Origin: an uncultured archaeon
Lineage (GTDB): Archaea; Thermoplasmatota; E2; DHVEG-1
Assembly (NCBI GenBank): GCA_902384685.1
Contig: CABMCU010000093.1
Span: 1-38,202, forward strand
Direction of reading: 5' to 3'
DNA: 38,202 bases
The stretch's first letter is position 1, and every line of letters starts with the position of its first letter. A program made the position numbers and the translations under genes. The notes beneath the pieces are model-generated. The model ran no database searches, was not told the DNA's origin, and worked only from the letters and a program-made list of their open reading frames with translations. Below, one piece after another: positions 7,591 to 16,446 of the stretch.

Positions 7591-7845
7591 ATGACAAGTG
7601 AACATATCTGGACTTGGCTGCAAACAAAAGGAAAAATCTTCAAGGTTATATCAGATCCAGAGCGAGGCATTATCGAAGTCATCAATGAAAAAGGAGAAAT
7701 ATTCATCCGAAAAACAAACCTGAGCAAACGACAAGTTGAAACAGTTGAAAAAAACTTTTTAAATCATATCGCAAAAAGATTAAATGGACGAGAATCTTTA
7801 ACATCATCTAAGAAACAAGACCTATTCGACCCTATGATTTCCTAA
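7591..7845 (+). CDS. Small orphan protein 2, paralogous to 6239-6466
   Basis: 84 aa (MTSEHIWTWLQTKGKIFKVI). No family recognised. It shares with small protein 1 the IW.W.Q opening, an IS(N/D).E.G beta-turn, I.(L/I)R(R/K)T.LSK.Q(I/V).T(I/V) and a following helix; it then has about 20 extra polar residues (RESLTSSKKQDLFDPMIS). The gene has a good Shine-Dalgarno-like AAGGA and a promoter box nearly identical to that of small gene 1. It is divergent from KaiC copy 2, repeating the KaiC/small gene arrangement. Likely an accessory or output factor for the KaiC-like protein, by context only. Confidence 0.75.
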   Translation: MTSEHIWTWLQTKGKIFKVISDPERGIIEVINEKGEIFIRKTNLSKRQVETVEKNFLNHIAKRLNGRESLTSSKKQDLFDPMIS

Positions 7846-7956
7846 AAAAAACATGTTCACCCGTTTCTATCTTTTATTTTATACTACTTTAAAAAATATA
7901 GATGTTTTATCTTAAATGAACTTCTCTTTTTTTTATAAAGTATTTGATAGAATACA

Positions 7957-10185
7957 TTATCGTGAATAATGCTGCTTGAGAAATTCAAACAAACGTTCCA
8001 TCAACGAGATTCTTGGAATGAACAGCATCTTCACGGGTAAAGGATCTGACCAATCACTTTCACTTCGATGTTCATCCCTTGCTTTTACTTGAATCTTATA
8101 ATTTCCCCGCTTTGACCAATTATTCACAACCGTAACTTGTTCACCGGAAGCATATGGCCCGAGCCAGGCACTGAATGTTCCGTCCCCGAAACTCCATTTA
8201 TAATAGAGTATATCACCATCTGAATCAGTTGTTGAGGCGTTGAAAGTGTAACTATGTCCAACCCTCCCTATTCTTATTCCGGACGGTACTAATGGTTTCT
8301 CTGGCGATGTATTATTCCGTGTAATAAGCGTAAGTGATGGGTCGCCGAATAAGTTCATTTCATAATAACACCATCGCATACATACGCCGTTTATTTTTTT
8401 CAGATTTTCTTCTTTTGAATCTTGATTTGCTTTTCCAATAGATGTGATATTTTCTCCAAATACAGCGTCCCAAAAGAATCTGTTGAAGTATTGTGACGGG
8501 CCATTTGTACTCCCTGGGGTCCCCCATCCATAGCGAGCACACATGATTACTGCAAATGCTGCATGGTTAGTTTTTACCGTGAAGTATTCAGCCATGCAAT
8601 CACCATCATCAAATGCACCTGCATAGCATCCCTGTGAATAAACAAATGGAAGAACTGTGTTTGAAAGTTCCTGAATATCGCTCGGTACCATCCTCATAGT
8701 ATAAGTGGTGCTTGAGTGCCCAAGATGATCGATGAAACGTACGCCATTGTTGATACGACTAATAATTTCAGCGGTTGACCAGCCTGTATTCCATGGATGG
8801 TTCAGATCGAATCCTGACCAGTTGTGGTCATATAACCTGTCGAACGTATATGCATCAAGCGGCATTCCAACTGTGGTGTAATGATTCGCATTTGATCCAT
8901 TGACCAGTTCATCCATATAGTCGTCTCCAAATGTAACCTTGTTGTCTGGTGGCCCCCAAAGATATTCTCCAACCATTAATGCACTGCCACTTGAATACCC
9001 GCCTGTATTCATATATGAAATCGTCTTTTGCACGAAATTATTTGTCTCAATGATATCACTAACAGGTGCTCTTCCAACATATACCTCAGCAACTAGGTCG
9101 ACATCACCACCATTATCCCCATCATGGCGTTCACCCCATTTGTCATTATTATTATAATTGAAGGTTCCATCAAGACAGCCATAGTAAAGATCCGATGGCA
9201 TAGTATCATTATCTTGCCCAGCTTGTGCCCATAACATTTTTGCTGGAATAACATCAGAATCACCACCAATGAGCACATAATTGATTCCATTATTGATATA
9301 CTCATTTCGAATGAAATCCCGAATGGTTTCTGGGGTTACCTGTCCAAATAATAAAGAAACATTGGTAAGTGTTTTAATTTCAGTTTTAAGTCCTTGTGTT
9401 TCATGAGCTTCTTTGAGGGGTACAAATCCTTCTTTCAGAGCATCGGTCGTCAGGATTAACAGATCATAGCCTGAATTACTACGAGAGGCAAAAGAAGTAA
9501 TTCTATATGATAATAAAGAATCAAGAAAATCAACTTTCTTTACAACTTCGCTCCTGTCTTTTTCAAGACTTCTGTACAGGTGGTTTACTGAACCTGATTG
9601 TATGGTTTTTACAACTATAGTTAATTCATCAAAGTAAGAAAGTTGTCCAGAAAATGGTTGATATTGCACTGGATATAGCAGAAGAACAAGTAGAGTATAA
9701 CCTCGGAAGCTATAGGTGCCAATTGTTGAAAACAAAGTGCCTGGAAACGCATTATCGGAAGAGTAAATTGCTGGATCTGTAGTTCCTTTCGCGGAAGTCG
9801 TTGTAAGTTCAGAGAGTGCTACAGGTTGTTCAACAGGAGCTACGGTATATCCTGATCCTAACTGGATTTTAGTCCCTGGTTGTATTGTAATGTCGGTGAC
9901 TGTTGTCCCTTGTGGAAGCAATAGTGAGACGCCATATGCTGGAAGATTTGGTTCACCAATATTCCATACGCCTTGGGCATCTGGCATGATTACTTCATCG
10001 TAAAATTGATTGTTTATAACTATCTGATTAATCTGCGGTGTAGTAAATGTAACAATTTTCGTAACATAGTCATTTTCATTGCTGTTCTGACCCGCAACTA
10101 ATGCAGAGCTAGTTGTTAACAGTAAAACAATTGTGATAAAACCAACCTTCCAACATGTATTATTTTTTTTGAATGTGTTCCTCAT
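7957..10185 (-). CDS. Secreted gingipain-type cysteine protease (peptidase family C25) with PKD domain
   Basis: 742 aa. Residues 1 to 32 form a signal peptide (VGFITIVLLLTTSSALVAG). About 40 to 230 resembles the C25 propeptide; 235 to 625 is the gingipain-like catalytic domain, with YDLLILTTDAL, YVLIGGDSDVIPA and the likely catalytic His and Cys in FIDHLGHSST (H490) and YSQGCYAGAF (C520), ending at the NLFGDPSLTL strand. About 628 to 720 is a PKD fold (DSDGDILYYKWSFGDGT). The C-terminal 22 residues (FIPRISLMERLFEFLKQHY) are an amphipathic tail, not a TM anchor or LPXTG signal. Such enzymes degrade extracellular protein; detrital-protein degradation has been proposed for sediment archaea with C25 peptidases. 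Monocistronic, divergent from argS. Confidence 0.9.
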   Translation of the reverse strand: MRNTFKKNNTCWKVGFITIVLLLTTSSALVAGQNSNENDYVTKIVTFTTPQINQIVINNQFYDEVIMPDAQGVWNIGEPNLPAYGVSLLLPQGTTVTDITIQPGTKIQLGSGYTVAPVEQPVALSELTTTSAKGTTDPAIYSSDNAFPGTLFSTIGTYSFRGYTLLVLLLYPVQYQPFSGQLSYFDELTIVVKTIQSGSVNHLYRSLEKDRSEVVKKVDFLDSLLSYRITSFASRSNSGYDLLILTTDALKEGFVPLKEAHETQGLKTEIKTLTNVSLLFGQVTPETIRDFIRNEYINNGINYVLIGGDSDVIPAKMLWAQAGQDNDTMPSDLYYGCLDGTFNYNNNDKWGERHDGDNGGDVDLVAEVYVGRAPVSDIIETNNFVQKTISYMNTGGYSSGSALMVGEYLWGPPDNKVTFGDDYMDELVNGSNANHYTTVGMPLDAYTFDRLYDHNWSGFDLNHPWNTGWSTAEIISRINNGVRFIDHLGHSSTTYTMRMVPSDIQELSNTVLPFVYSQGCYAGAFDDGDCMAEYFTVKTNHAAFAVIMCARYGWGTPGSTNGPSQYFNRFFWDAVFGENITSIGKANQDSKEENLKKINGVCMRWCYYEMNLFGDPSLTLITRNNTSPEKPLVPSGIRIGRVGHSYTFNASTTDSDGDILYYKWSFGDGTFSAWLGPYASGEQVTVVNNWSKRGNYKIQVKARDEHRSESDWSDPLPVKMLFIPRISLMERLFEFLKQHYSR

Positions 10186-10324
10186 ATTAGATCCCTTAAT
10201 AAACGATTAACAATTGTTAGTATAAATACTTAGTTTTAATTGATATATGAGTTTTGTAACTATATAAATATATTGATAAAATTCCATAACACTCACGAAA
10301 AAAATCATACATTGAAATAACAAA

Positions 10325-10336
10325 ACCTTTTAACAC
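10325..10336 (+). promoter_or_regulatory. Possible TATA element of argS
   Basis: CCTTTTAACACC lies about 25 to 35 bases before the argS ATG, the distance expected for a nearly leaderless archaeal transcript; no Shine-Dalgarno sequence is seen next to the ATG, which fits. The rest of the 174-bp divergent region serves the protease gene, whose minus-strand TATA may be within 10217-10233. Confidence 0.35.
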
Positions 10337-10359
10337 CATGGCAATTCCCACATTATATC

Positions 10360-12084
10360 ATGTATCCTCTTGACCAATGTAAAAAAGAAATCACTGCAGA
10401 ACTTCAAAAGGTTGTTACAAAATACCATTATAACGAAGAGATCCGACTAGAGATACCTCCAGAGGACATGGGTGACTTTGCATTTCCGTGTTTTTCCCTT
10501 GCACCCCTTTTTAAAAAATCACCAATTGAGATAGCAAAAGAGATTGCGGCAAAAATCTCAAAAAACAAATGGATCAAAACAGTTGAAGTAAAAGGGGGAT
10601 ATATCAACTTCTTTATAAATACCACCAGTCTTACCACTCCGACAATCCAATCAATTTTAGATAAGAAAGACACATACGGTTATTTAAAAAAAAAGAAGAA
10701 AAAGGTCATTATTGAACATACATCCGCAAATCCAAATGGTCCGCTGCATGTAGGACGAGCACGAAACCCAATTATCGGCGATACCCTTGTACGTATTTTC
10801 AAGGCAGCTGGTTATGCTGTTGAATCACAATTCTATCTTGACGACATAGGGAAACAAGTTGCAATTCTCGCCTGGGGTGTTAACAACATTAGACACGAAT
10901 GCATTCCGATATCTGAAAATAAAAAAGCGGATCATCAATACGTTGGATTTTATCAAATAGCTAATGAACGCATGAACTCAGATGAAACCGTTGCTCAGAA
11001 TATTAGTGACATTGTTAAAAAATTAGAACACGGTGATTATAAAACCATTGAGATGATTCATGCATCCTATGCACCAGTCTTAGATGGCATAAAACAAAGC
11101 CTTTTACGGATCAACATTAACATTGATACGTATATTCCTGAATCAACATTTATGTATGATAAGAGCGTCGAAAGAATCATCAAAAAACTGAAACAAACAC
11201 TTTATTGTCATGAACAAGACGATGCTTTCTATTTAGATATGGAATCGTTTGGTATCCAAGGCAGAAATACCAAATTTTTCTTTTTACGAAACGATGGTAC
11301 TACCCTATATGCGACCAGGGATATAGCGTATCATCAATGGAAAGCAGAACACGCGGATATACTAGTGAATGTTCTTGGTGAAGACCATAAACTAGAATCA
11401 AAACAGGTAAGAATCGCCCTCGAACTTTTGCAGACTAAGATTCTCCCGCAGGTCGTGTTCTATGCGTTCGTCTCGCTCCCCGGTGGCAAAATGTCTACAC
11501 GACGAGGGCGCGTCGTATATCTTGATGACCTTATTGATGAGTGCATTGAAAGAGCGTATGAAGAAGTTAAAAAAAGAAGAACCAATGAACTGACTGACTC
11601 TCAAATGAGAAAAATCGCAGAGATAGTTGGTATTGGATCTTTAAGATACAATATTATAAAAGTCCAACCAGAAAAAGACATCATGTTTAAATGGGAAGAT
11701 GCGTTAAATTTTGAAGGAAACGCAGTACCTTTTATTCAATATGCTCATGCCCGCGCCTGTAGTATTCTTGGAAAAACAAAAACGGAAAAACACGAGTTTG
11801 AAGCCGCTGTTCTTACTCATGCTTCGGAAATCGCACTCATCAAACAACTTGCACGATTTCCGCTCATTATTGATGATGCGTGCAATAACTTCAAACCGCA
11901 TACAATCGCAAACTATCTCTACGAAACAGCTTCTGCATTTAATCAGTTTTACCGGGATTGCCCTGTGCTCTCTGATGAGAATAAAGAGCTTCGCTCCTCA
12001 CGACTCACACTTGTAGATGCAACAAGAATTGTTCTCCATAATGCTCTTGATCTTTTAGGAATTACTTCTCCCGAGGAGATGTAA
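10360..12084 (+). CDS. argS: Arginyl-tRNA synthetase (class Ia)
   Basis: 574 aa, usual length. The N-terminal Add-1 domain (1 to about 112) recognises the tRNA D-loop. The class I HIGH motif is IIEHTSANPNGPLHVGRARN (HVGR 130 to 133) and the KMSKS equivalent is GGKMSTRRG (near 375 to 383). The C-terminal anticodon-binding domain ends with LDLLGITSPEEM, the typical ArgS terminus. The enzyme charges tRNA-Arg in the cytosol. A run of Lys codons (about 110 to 115, encoded by an A-rich tract) precedes the catalytic domain and could be a slippage or sequencing risk, but the frame is intact. The stop is immediately followed by the ATG of the radical SAM gene. Confidence 0.96.
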   Translation: MYPLDQCKKEITAELQKVVTKYHYNEEIRLEIPPEDMGDFAFPCFSLAPLFKKSPIEIAKEIAAKISKNKWIKTVEVKGGYINFFINTTSLTTPTIQSILDKKDTYGYLKKKKKKVIIEHTSANPNGPLHVGRARNPIIGDTLVRIFKAAGYAVESQFYLDDIGKQVAILAWGVNNIRHECIPISENKKADHQYVGFYQIANERMNSDETVAQNISDIVKKLEHGDYKTIEMIHASYAPVLDGIKQSLLRININIDTYIPESTFMYDKSVERIIKKLKQTLYCHEQDDAFYLDMESFGIQGRNTKFFFLRNDGTTLYATRDIAYHQWKAEHADILVNVLGEDHKLESKQVRIALELLQTKILPQVVFYAFVSLPGGKMSTRRGRVVYLDDLIDECIERAYEEVKKRRTNELTDSQMRKIAEIVGIGSLRYNIIKVQPEKDIMFKWEDALNFEGNAVPFIQYAHARACSILGKTKTEKHEFEAAVLTHASEIALIKQLARFPLIIDDACNNFKPHTIANYLYETASAFNQFYRDCPVLSDENKELRSSRLTLVDATRIVLHNALDLLGITSPEEM

Positions 12085-12879
12085 ATGGACTACAAGATCA
12101 TCAACTGCGATTCCGTCGTTAAAAAAATAACTAAGAAAGACTCGCTTTTCCATGGGAATTACTGCGCTGATCCGTATCAAAATTGCGAATTTGGATGTCA
12201 CTACTGTGATTCTTCTTTTGAGAAAACAATCTATGTAAAAGCAAATGTTGTAGACATCCTAAAAAAAGAGCTAGAGCAAATTAAGAACGGTATAATTATC
12301 ATCGGATCTGTTCATGACCCATACCAAAATATAGAGAAAAAATATAAACTTACAAGAACTATTCTTGAAATCCTGAAAGAATTTTATTTTCCTTGTCACA
12401 TTCTTACAAAATCGCCTTTAATTTTGAGAGATATCGATCTTCTTTCTCAAATTGAATGCATGGTAACTGTGAGTATATCGTCTCTAGATGATCAGGTTGT
12501 ACATATCTTTGAGCCAGAAGTCCCATCACCTACTGATCGCCTTCAAACAGTCCAATCCCTTCGTACACAAGGAATTACTGCAGGAGTAGCATTGATTCCA
12601 ATGATGCCGTTTATCGTTGAATCAGAGCTCGAATCAATCGTCAAAGCAGCACATAGCGTCGATGCACAGTATCTATTGCATAAACATTTAGAGCTAAAAG
12701 GAGACCAGGAACAACATTTTAGGAATTTAATAATGGCACATTATCCGAATCTCCTCCCAAAATACGATGCGTTGTATGATAATGATTTTAATCCTCGAAA
12801 AGAATATATTCAAGAATTGAACAATATTCTATCAAGATACTGTAAAAAATTTAAAATATCTGATAAAATTACAATATAA
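12085..12879 (+). CDS. Radical SAM protein, SPL (spore photoproduct lyase-like) family
   Basis: 264 aa. The cysteine motif is DPYQNCEFGCHYCDS (C34, C38, C41), the CxxxCxxC cluster of radical SAM enzymes in the context NPY..C...C.YC seen in SPL-like proteins. GSVHDPYQNIEKKYKLTR and ILTKSPLILRDIDLL are further family blocks (the TKS..I.RD signature); VTVSISSLDD and FEPEVPSPTDRL complete the barrel. True spore photoproduct lyase repairs thymine dimers in spores; archaeal relatives have unknown substrates, so only the family is claimed. Its ATG abuts the argS TAA, so it is translationally coupled to argS. Confidence 0.86.
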   Translation: MDYKIINCDSVVKKITKKDSLFHGNYCADPYQNCEFGCHYCDSSFEKTIYVKANVVDILKKELEQIKNGIIIIGSVHDPYQNIEKKYKLTRTILEILKEFYFPCHILTKSPLILRDIDLLSQIECMVTVSISSLDDQVVHIFEPEVPSPTDRLQTVQSLRTQGITAGVALIPMMPFIVESELESIVKAAHSVDAQYLLHKHLELKGDQEQHFRNLIMAHYPNLLPKYDALYDNDFNPRKEYIQELNNILSRYCKKFKISDKITI

Positions 12880-12905
12880 TACTGAAAAAAAATTTGTGTG
12901 ACTTA

Positions 12906-13418
12906 TTATTTTTTCTTTTTTTGCTTTAACATCCGATCAATGAGTATTTTTTTACCGGATTTTGTAACGTAATCCTCTCTCTTAACCGGTTTTTTACGAT
13001 TTAATATTTCATCGATTTTACTCTCATCGGCTTGAAAAAATATTCTTTCGTTATTTTCTTTATTCTTTATACGTGATGACCCTACGTCTGGTGTTTCTTC
13101 AATAGCAATGTCATCTTCTGCAGGAGGGAATCGTATTTCAGAATAATGGTGTGAATTATCCATGGTAATATCCTCAGAAGGAATTACAGTGGTTTGTGAT
13201 TTTTCTATAACATTATCCGGAAATTTAACACCTCCAATTAATTCAAATACTTCAGCGATAAAATCTATTTCATCACAAGTTGGACACCAAAAAATAGTAT
13301 CGTTTTCGATTGAAAAATTAGGTGCATTTTTATCAAATTGAACGCTCAATAGTAGTTTTTTTGATTCCAAATCCTTTTGTATTTGCAATGAAATAAAGAT
13401 ATTCTCGTTTTTCTTCAT
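12906..13418 (-). CDS. Hypothetical protein with a single CPTC motif
   Basis: 170 aa, not recognised. The N-terminal 75 residues look folded (LQIQKDLESKKLLLSVQFDK, then IFWCPTCDEIDFIAEVFELI); CPTC is half of a zinc ribbon or a redox pair, but no second Cys pair is present. The middle is acidic and low-complexity; the C-terminus is basic (RKKPVKREDYVTKSGKKILI, ending KQKKKK). Divergent from the response regulator, with mirrored promoters. The clear start and dedicated TATA box argue that it is real. Confidence 0.65.
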   Translation of the reverse strand: MKKNENIFISLQIQKDLESKKLLLSVQFDKNAPNFSIENDTIFWCPTCDEIDFIAEVFELIGGVKFPDNVIEKSQTTVIPSEDITMDNSHHYSEIRFPPAEDDIAIEETPDVGSSRIKNKENNERIFFQADESKIDEILNRKKPVKREDYVTKSGKKILIDRMLKQKKKK

Positions 13419-13453
13419 GGTGCTCCCATTAGGATAGATAGAAAATAATATCC

Positions 13454-13512
13454 TTTATACGAATTTATAGTTTTCTTTTTCTTATAACTATTGTAATTAT
13501 AATTCGTATAAA
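13454..13512. promoter_or_regulatory. Mirrored divergent promoter: 12-bp perfect inverted repeat containing both TATA boxes
   Basis: TTTATACGAATT (13454-13465) and its exact reverse complement AATTCGTATAAA (13501-13512), 35 bases apart. Read outward, each arm is AATTCG followed by TATAAA, a BRE/TATA-like element. The left arm is about 36 bases before the hypothetical gene start (13418); the right arm is about 80 bases before the response regulator start (13593). Confidence 0.6.
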
Positions 13513-13592
13513 AGATGAATTATCATAAACGTTTAAACGATATCTTCTTATAGTCAAACCAGACTTACGAACGTGGATGAGGAGACTATAAC

Positions 13593-13955
13593 ATGAAAAA
13601 AATCATGGTCGTGGATAACGAACCTGATATTGTTGACCTGACAAGGACGGTACTAGAACTTGGTGGCTACGCGGTTATACCTTCGTACAGTGGTGAAGAA
13701 GCGCTACGAAAACTTGAGAGAGAAAAAGTCGATTTAGTTCTCCTTGATATTATGATGCCTGGAATGAGCGGCTGGGATGTCTTTAATAGGATTAAAAAGA
13801 AAAACAAAGATATCAAAATTGCATTTATGAGTGTCTTAGATATTTCTGACAAACGGAAACAAGTCTTGATTGACGAGGGATTAGCGGATTATATCATGAA
13901 ACCGTTTGATAAGGAAACACTCTTACAGCGGGTTGATAAATTATTAAAAAATTAA
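13593..13955 (+). CDS. Stand-alone response regulator receiver (CheY-like) protein
   Basis: 120 aa, one receiver domain and no output domain. Acidic pocket D8/E10, phospho-acceptor D52 in LVLLDIMMPGMSG, switch Ser S80 in IAFMSVL, and the conserved Lys K103 in YIMKPFDKETL are all present, so it should be phosphorylatable. It is followed after 85 bases by a large PAS histidine kinase on the same strand, the likely partner. GAGGAG upstream of the ATG is a plausible ribosome binding site. With no effector domain, output is probably by protein-protein contact, as is common in archaea. Confidence 0.93.
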   Translation: MKKIMVVDNEPDIVDLTRTVLELGGYAVIPSYSGEEALRKLEREKVDLVLLDIMMPGMSGWDVFNRIKKKNKDIKIAFMSVLDISDKRKQVLIDEGLADYIMKPFDKETLLQRVDKLLKN

Positions 13956-14040
13956 TAATCCCCTTAGAATTACACCTTTGATATGGGATGGAAACACAAG
14001 GATGCACTAACACATTGAAGATATCACTAGGAATAAAATC

Positions 14041-16440
14041 ATGCAAAAGGAACCAGAAATCGTAAAGATTTTGCGAAAAGAAGAACTATTAAGAAATTTA
14101 CAGATGAAATCATCAGCTACCTGTGAAAACGTTCAGATAACTGAGGATGCTTCGATAGATGCGTTATTGGTGGTTTCAAAAGATATTGCAGAAAATAAAA
14201 AAGCAGAACAATTGTTGGTGGAAAACGAAAAAAAATACCGAACCATATTTGAATTCTTCCCTCAAACGATATTACTCATCGATAAAAACGGTATAATTTT
14301 AGACGTAAACGAACAAATTAGGGAATGGTTAGGTTACAAACCAGATGAGATACTTGAGATGAATCTTTTTAGCGTACCATTTTTCAACCAAAAATCAAAA
14401 AAAATTATAAAAAAGAATTTTTTAAATAAATTATTGAATAAGACGATTCCTGCATTTGAAATTGAAGTCCTTACTAAAAGCGGTGAAAAACGAGTAGGCA
14501 TCGTTTATACAACATCCTTAAGAAATGAAGAGAAAGAAATCATCGCTGATTTTATGGTAATCTCCGATATAACAGAATTAAAACATAAGGAGGAGGCGAT
14601 ACGAATCAAAGACCATGCAATAACCTCCTCAATCAATGCAATTATACTTGCTGATCTTAAAGGAAATATTACCTACGTGAACAAATCTTTTCTCCGCATA
14701 TGGGGGTATGCTAAAGATAAAGATGTGCTTGGAAAATCGATGGCGCAGTTCTGGAAAATGCAGGGTAAATATTTTGAAGTCATGGATGTACTCATGATTA
14801 CTGGAGAGTGGATTGGAGAACTTACTGGTATTCGGAAAGATCACTCTACGTTTCAAGTGCAACTTTCTGCTAATATGATTAGAGATAAATCAACTAAACC
14901 GATTTGTATAATGGGCTGTTTTGTTGATATCACAAAATATAAAAAAACTGTAAAAACACCAAGTGAAAGTGAAAAAAAATTCCAAGATATTCTAGAAAAA
15001 TCTTTTAACATGATTTATCAGTTGAATATAAAGAAAAAAACATGTGATTTTGTCAGTCGTTCTTCGCTAAAAATCCTTGGATATACTTCTCAGGAAATGA
15101 TGTCTTTTACTTTAAAACAGATAGAAGATTTAATTCATCCTGATGATAGAAACCAATGGAATCAACATTTAAAGACGATAATAGACTATCAAAACAAAAA
15201 AGATGCTATTCAAACAATCGAGTATCGTTTCAGACACAAAGTATTTGGGTATCGGTGGATAAGTGATACCTGCTCTGCGATCTTTGATGAAAAAAATGAA
15301 CCAATGGCTATTGTTGGAACTATAAAAGATATCACAGAACGGAAAAAAATCTGGAATGAACTCATTAAATCAGAAGAGAAATATCGTATCCTTGCGGAAA
15401 CATCTGCTGATGGTGTATTTACGACAGATTCACTAGGTCGCCTAACCTATGTTAATCCCTCATTTGAAAAATTGTGCGGACGACAGAAAAGTCAGATTCT
15501 TGCGACACCTTTACGAAATTATCTACATGAAGATTCAATTTATTTTTTCCAACAGATTTTTATTGATGCTCGAAAAAAGAATGAAAAAATTGAGAATATC
15601 GAATTAGAGCTTGTTGCTGGTGACGGTCGTATCACACCAATTGAAACAAACATTGCACCGTTGAAGAAGGACGCTGAGTTTGGTGGTATTGTTTGTACAG
15701 TTCGCGATATCACACAACGAAAAGAAATCGAAAACGAATTAAAGAAAAATGAGCGTTTAAAAACAGAGTTTATGAATATTGCAGCTCATGAACTTCGGTC
15801 TCCAGTCACACCAATTAAAGGATATCTGGACCTTATTATTCATGAGAATGAGAGCAATGAGAAGATTAAAAATTGGGCAAAAATTAGTCTACGAAACGCT
15901 GAGCGACTCTTAAAACTTATAAATGATATCCTAGATGTTTCACGTCTTGATAGTGATACGATGCGATTTAATATGGAGAAAATTAACCCTATCGAACTCC
16001 TTAATGAAATCGTTGAAGATATGAGGCTTGTGATAATAAATAAAAAACTTGAATTCCGCGTAAACATTCCGGAACAACTCCCATATATTATTGGTGATAA
16101 AAATCGTTTATCCCAAGTGTTTAAAAATCTTATTGGCAATTCCCTTAAATTCACTGATTCAGGCTTTATTGCTTTAGAAGTTGAAAAGAAAGACAATCAC
16201 CTTCTCATAGCTGTTGGGGACACAGGCATTGGAATTTCAAATGATGAGTTAAAGAAGATTTTCACAAAATTCTATCAGGCGTACACAGGTGAAGATCGCA
16301 ACAATGAGGGAACGGGATTAGGGCTTTTTATTTCAAAGGAAATAGTGAAAAAACATAATGGAATAATCTGGGCGGAAAGTAAAATTGGAAAAGGAAGTCG
16401 ATTTGTGATTCAACTTCCATATATTCATGAAAACCGATAG
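14041..16440 (+). CDS. Cytosolic multi-PAS sensor histidine kinase
   Basis: 799 aa, no signal peptide or TM segment. Four PAS/PAC units are visible at about 60 to 180, 185 to 300, 315 to 440 and 445 to 565, each ending in a PAC-type closing such as VGTIKDITERKK or VCTVRDITQRKE. HisKA follows with FMNIAAHELRSPVTPIKGYL (phospho-acceptor H583), and HATPase_c with N box NRLSQVFKNLIGNSLKFT, G1 VGDTGIGIS and G2 GTGLGLFISKEIV. The kinase would autophosphorylate on a cytosolic signal and pass phosphate to the adjacent receiver protein. RBS-like AGGA before the ATG. Its stop lies six bases from the convergent cca gene. Ligands of the PAS domains cannot be deduced; no haem- or flavin-defining residues are obvious. 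Confidence 0.93.
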   Translation: MQKEPEIVKILRKEELLRNLQMKSSATCENVQITEDASIDALLVVSKDIAENKKAEQLLVENEKKYRTIFEFFPQTILLIDKNGIILDVNEQIREWLGYKPDEILEMNLFSVPFFNQKSKKIIKKNFLNKLLNKTIPAFEIEVLTKSGEKRVGIVYTTSLRNEEKEIIADFMVISDITELKHKEEAIRIKDHAITSSINAIILADLKGNITYVNKSFLRIWGYAKDKDVLGKSMAQFWKMQGKYFEVMDVLMITGEWIGELTGIRKDHSTFQVQLSANMIRDKSTKPICIMGCFVDITKYKKTVKTPSESEKKFQDILEKSFNMIYQLNIKKKTCDFVSRSSLKILGYTSQEMMSFTLKQIEDLIHPDDRNQWNQHLKTIIDYQNKKDAIQTIEYRFRHKVFGYRWISDTCSAIFDEKNEPMAIVGTIKDITERKKIWNELIKSEEKYRILAETSADGVFTTDSLGRLTYVNPSFEKLCGRQKSQILATPLRNYLHEDSIYFFQQIFIDARKKNEKIENIELELVAGDGRITPIETNIAPLKKDAEFGGIVCTVRDITQRKEIENELKKNERLKTEFMNIAAHELRSPVTPIKGYLDLIIHENESNEKIKNWAKISLRNAERLLKLINDILDVSRLDSDTMRFNMEKINPIELLNEIVEDMRLVIINKKLEFRVNIPEQLPYIIGDKNRLSQVFKNLIGNSLKFTDSGFIALEVEKKDNHLLIAVGDTGIGISNDELKKIFTKFYQAYTGEDRNNEGTGLGLFISKEIVKKHNGIIWAESKIGKGSRFVIQLPYIHENR

Positions 16441-16446
16441 GTATTT

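Noticed and set aside
10674-10720. A-rich Lys-codon tract in argS as a possible frameshift
   Set aside because: The frame continues correctly into the HVGR motif, so no frameshift is needed.
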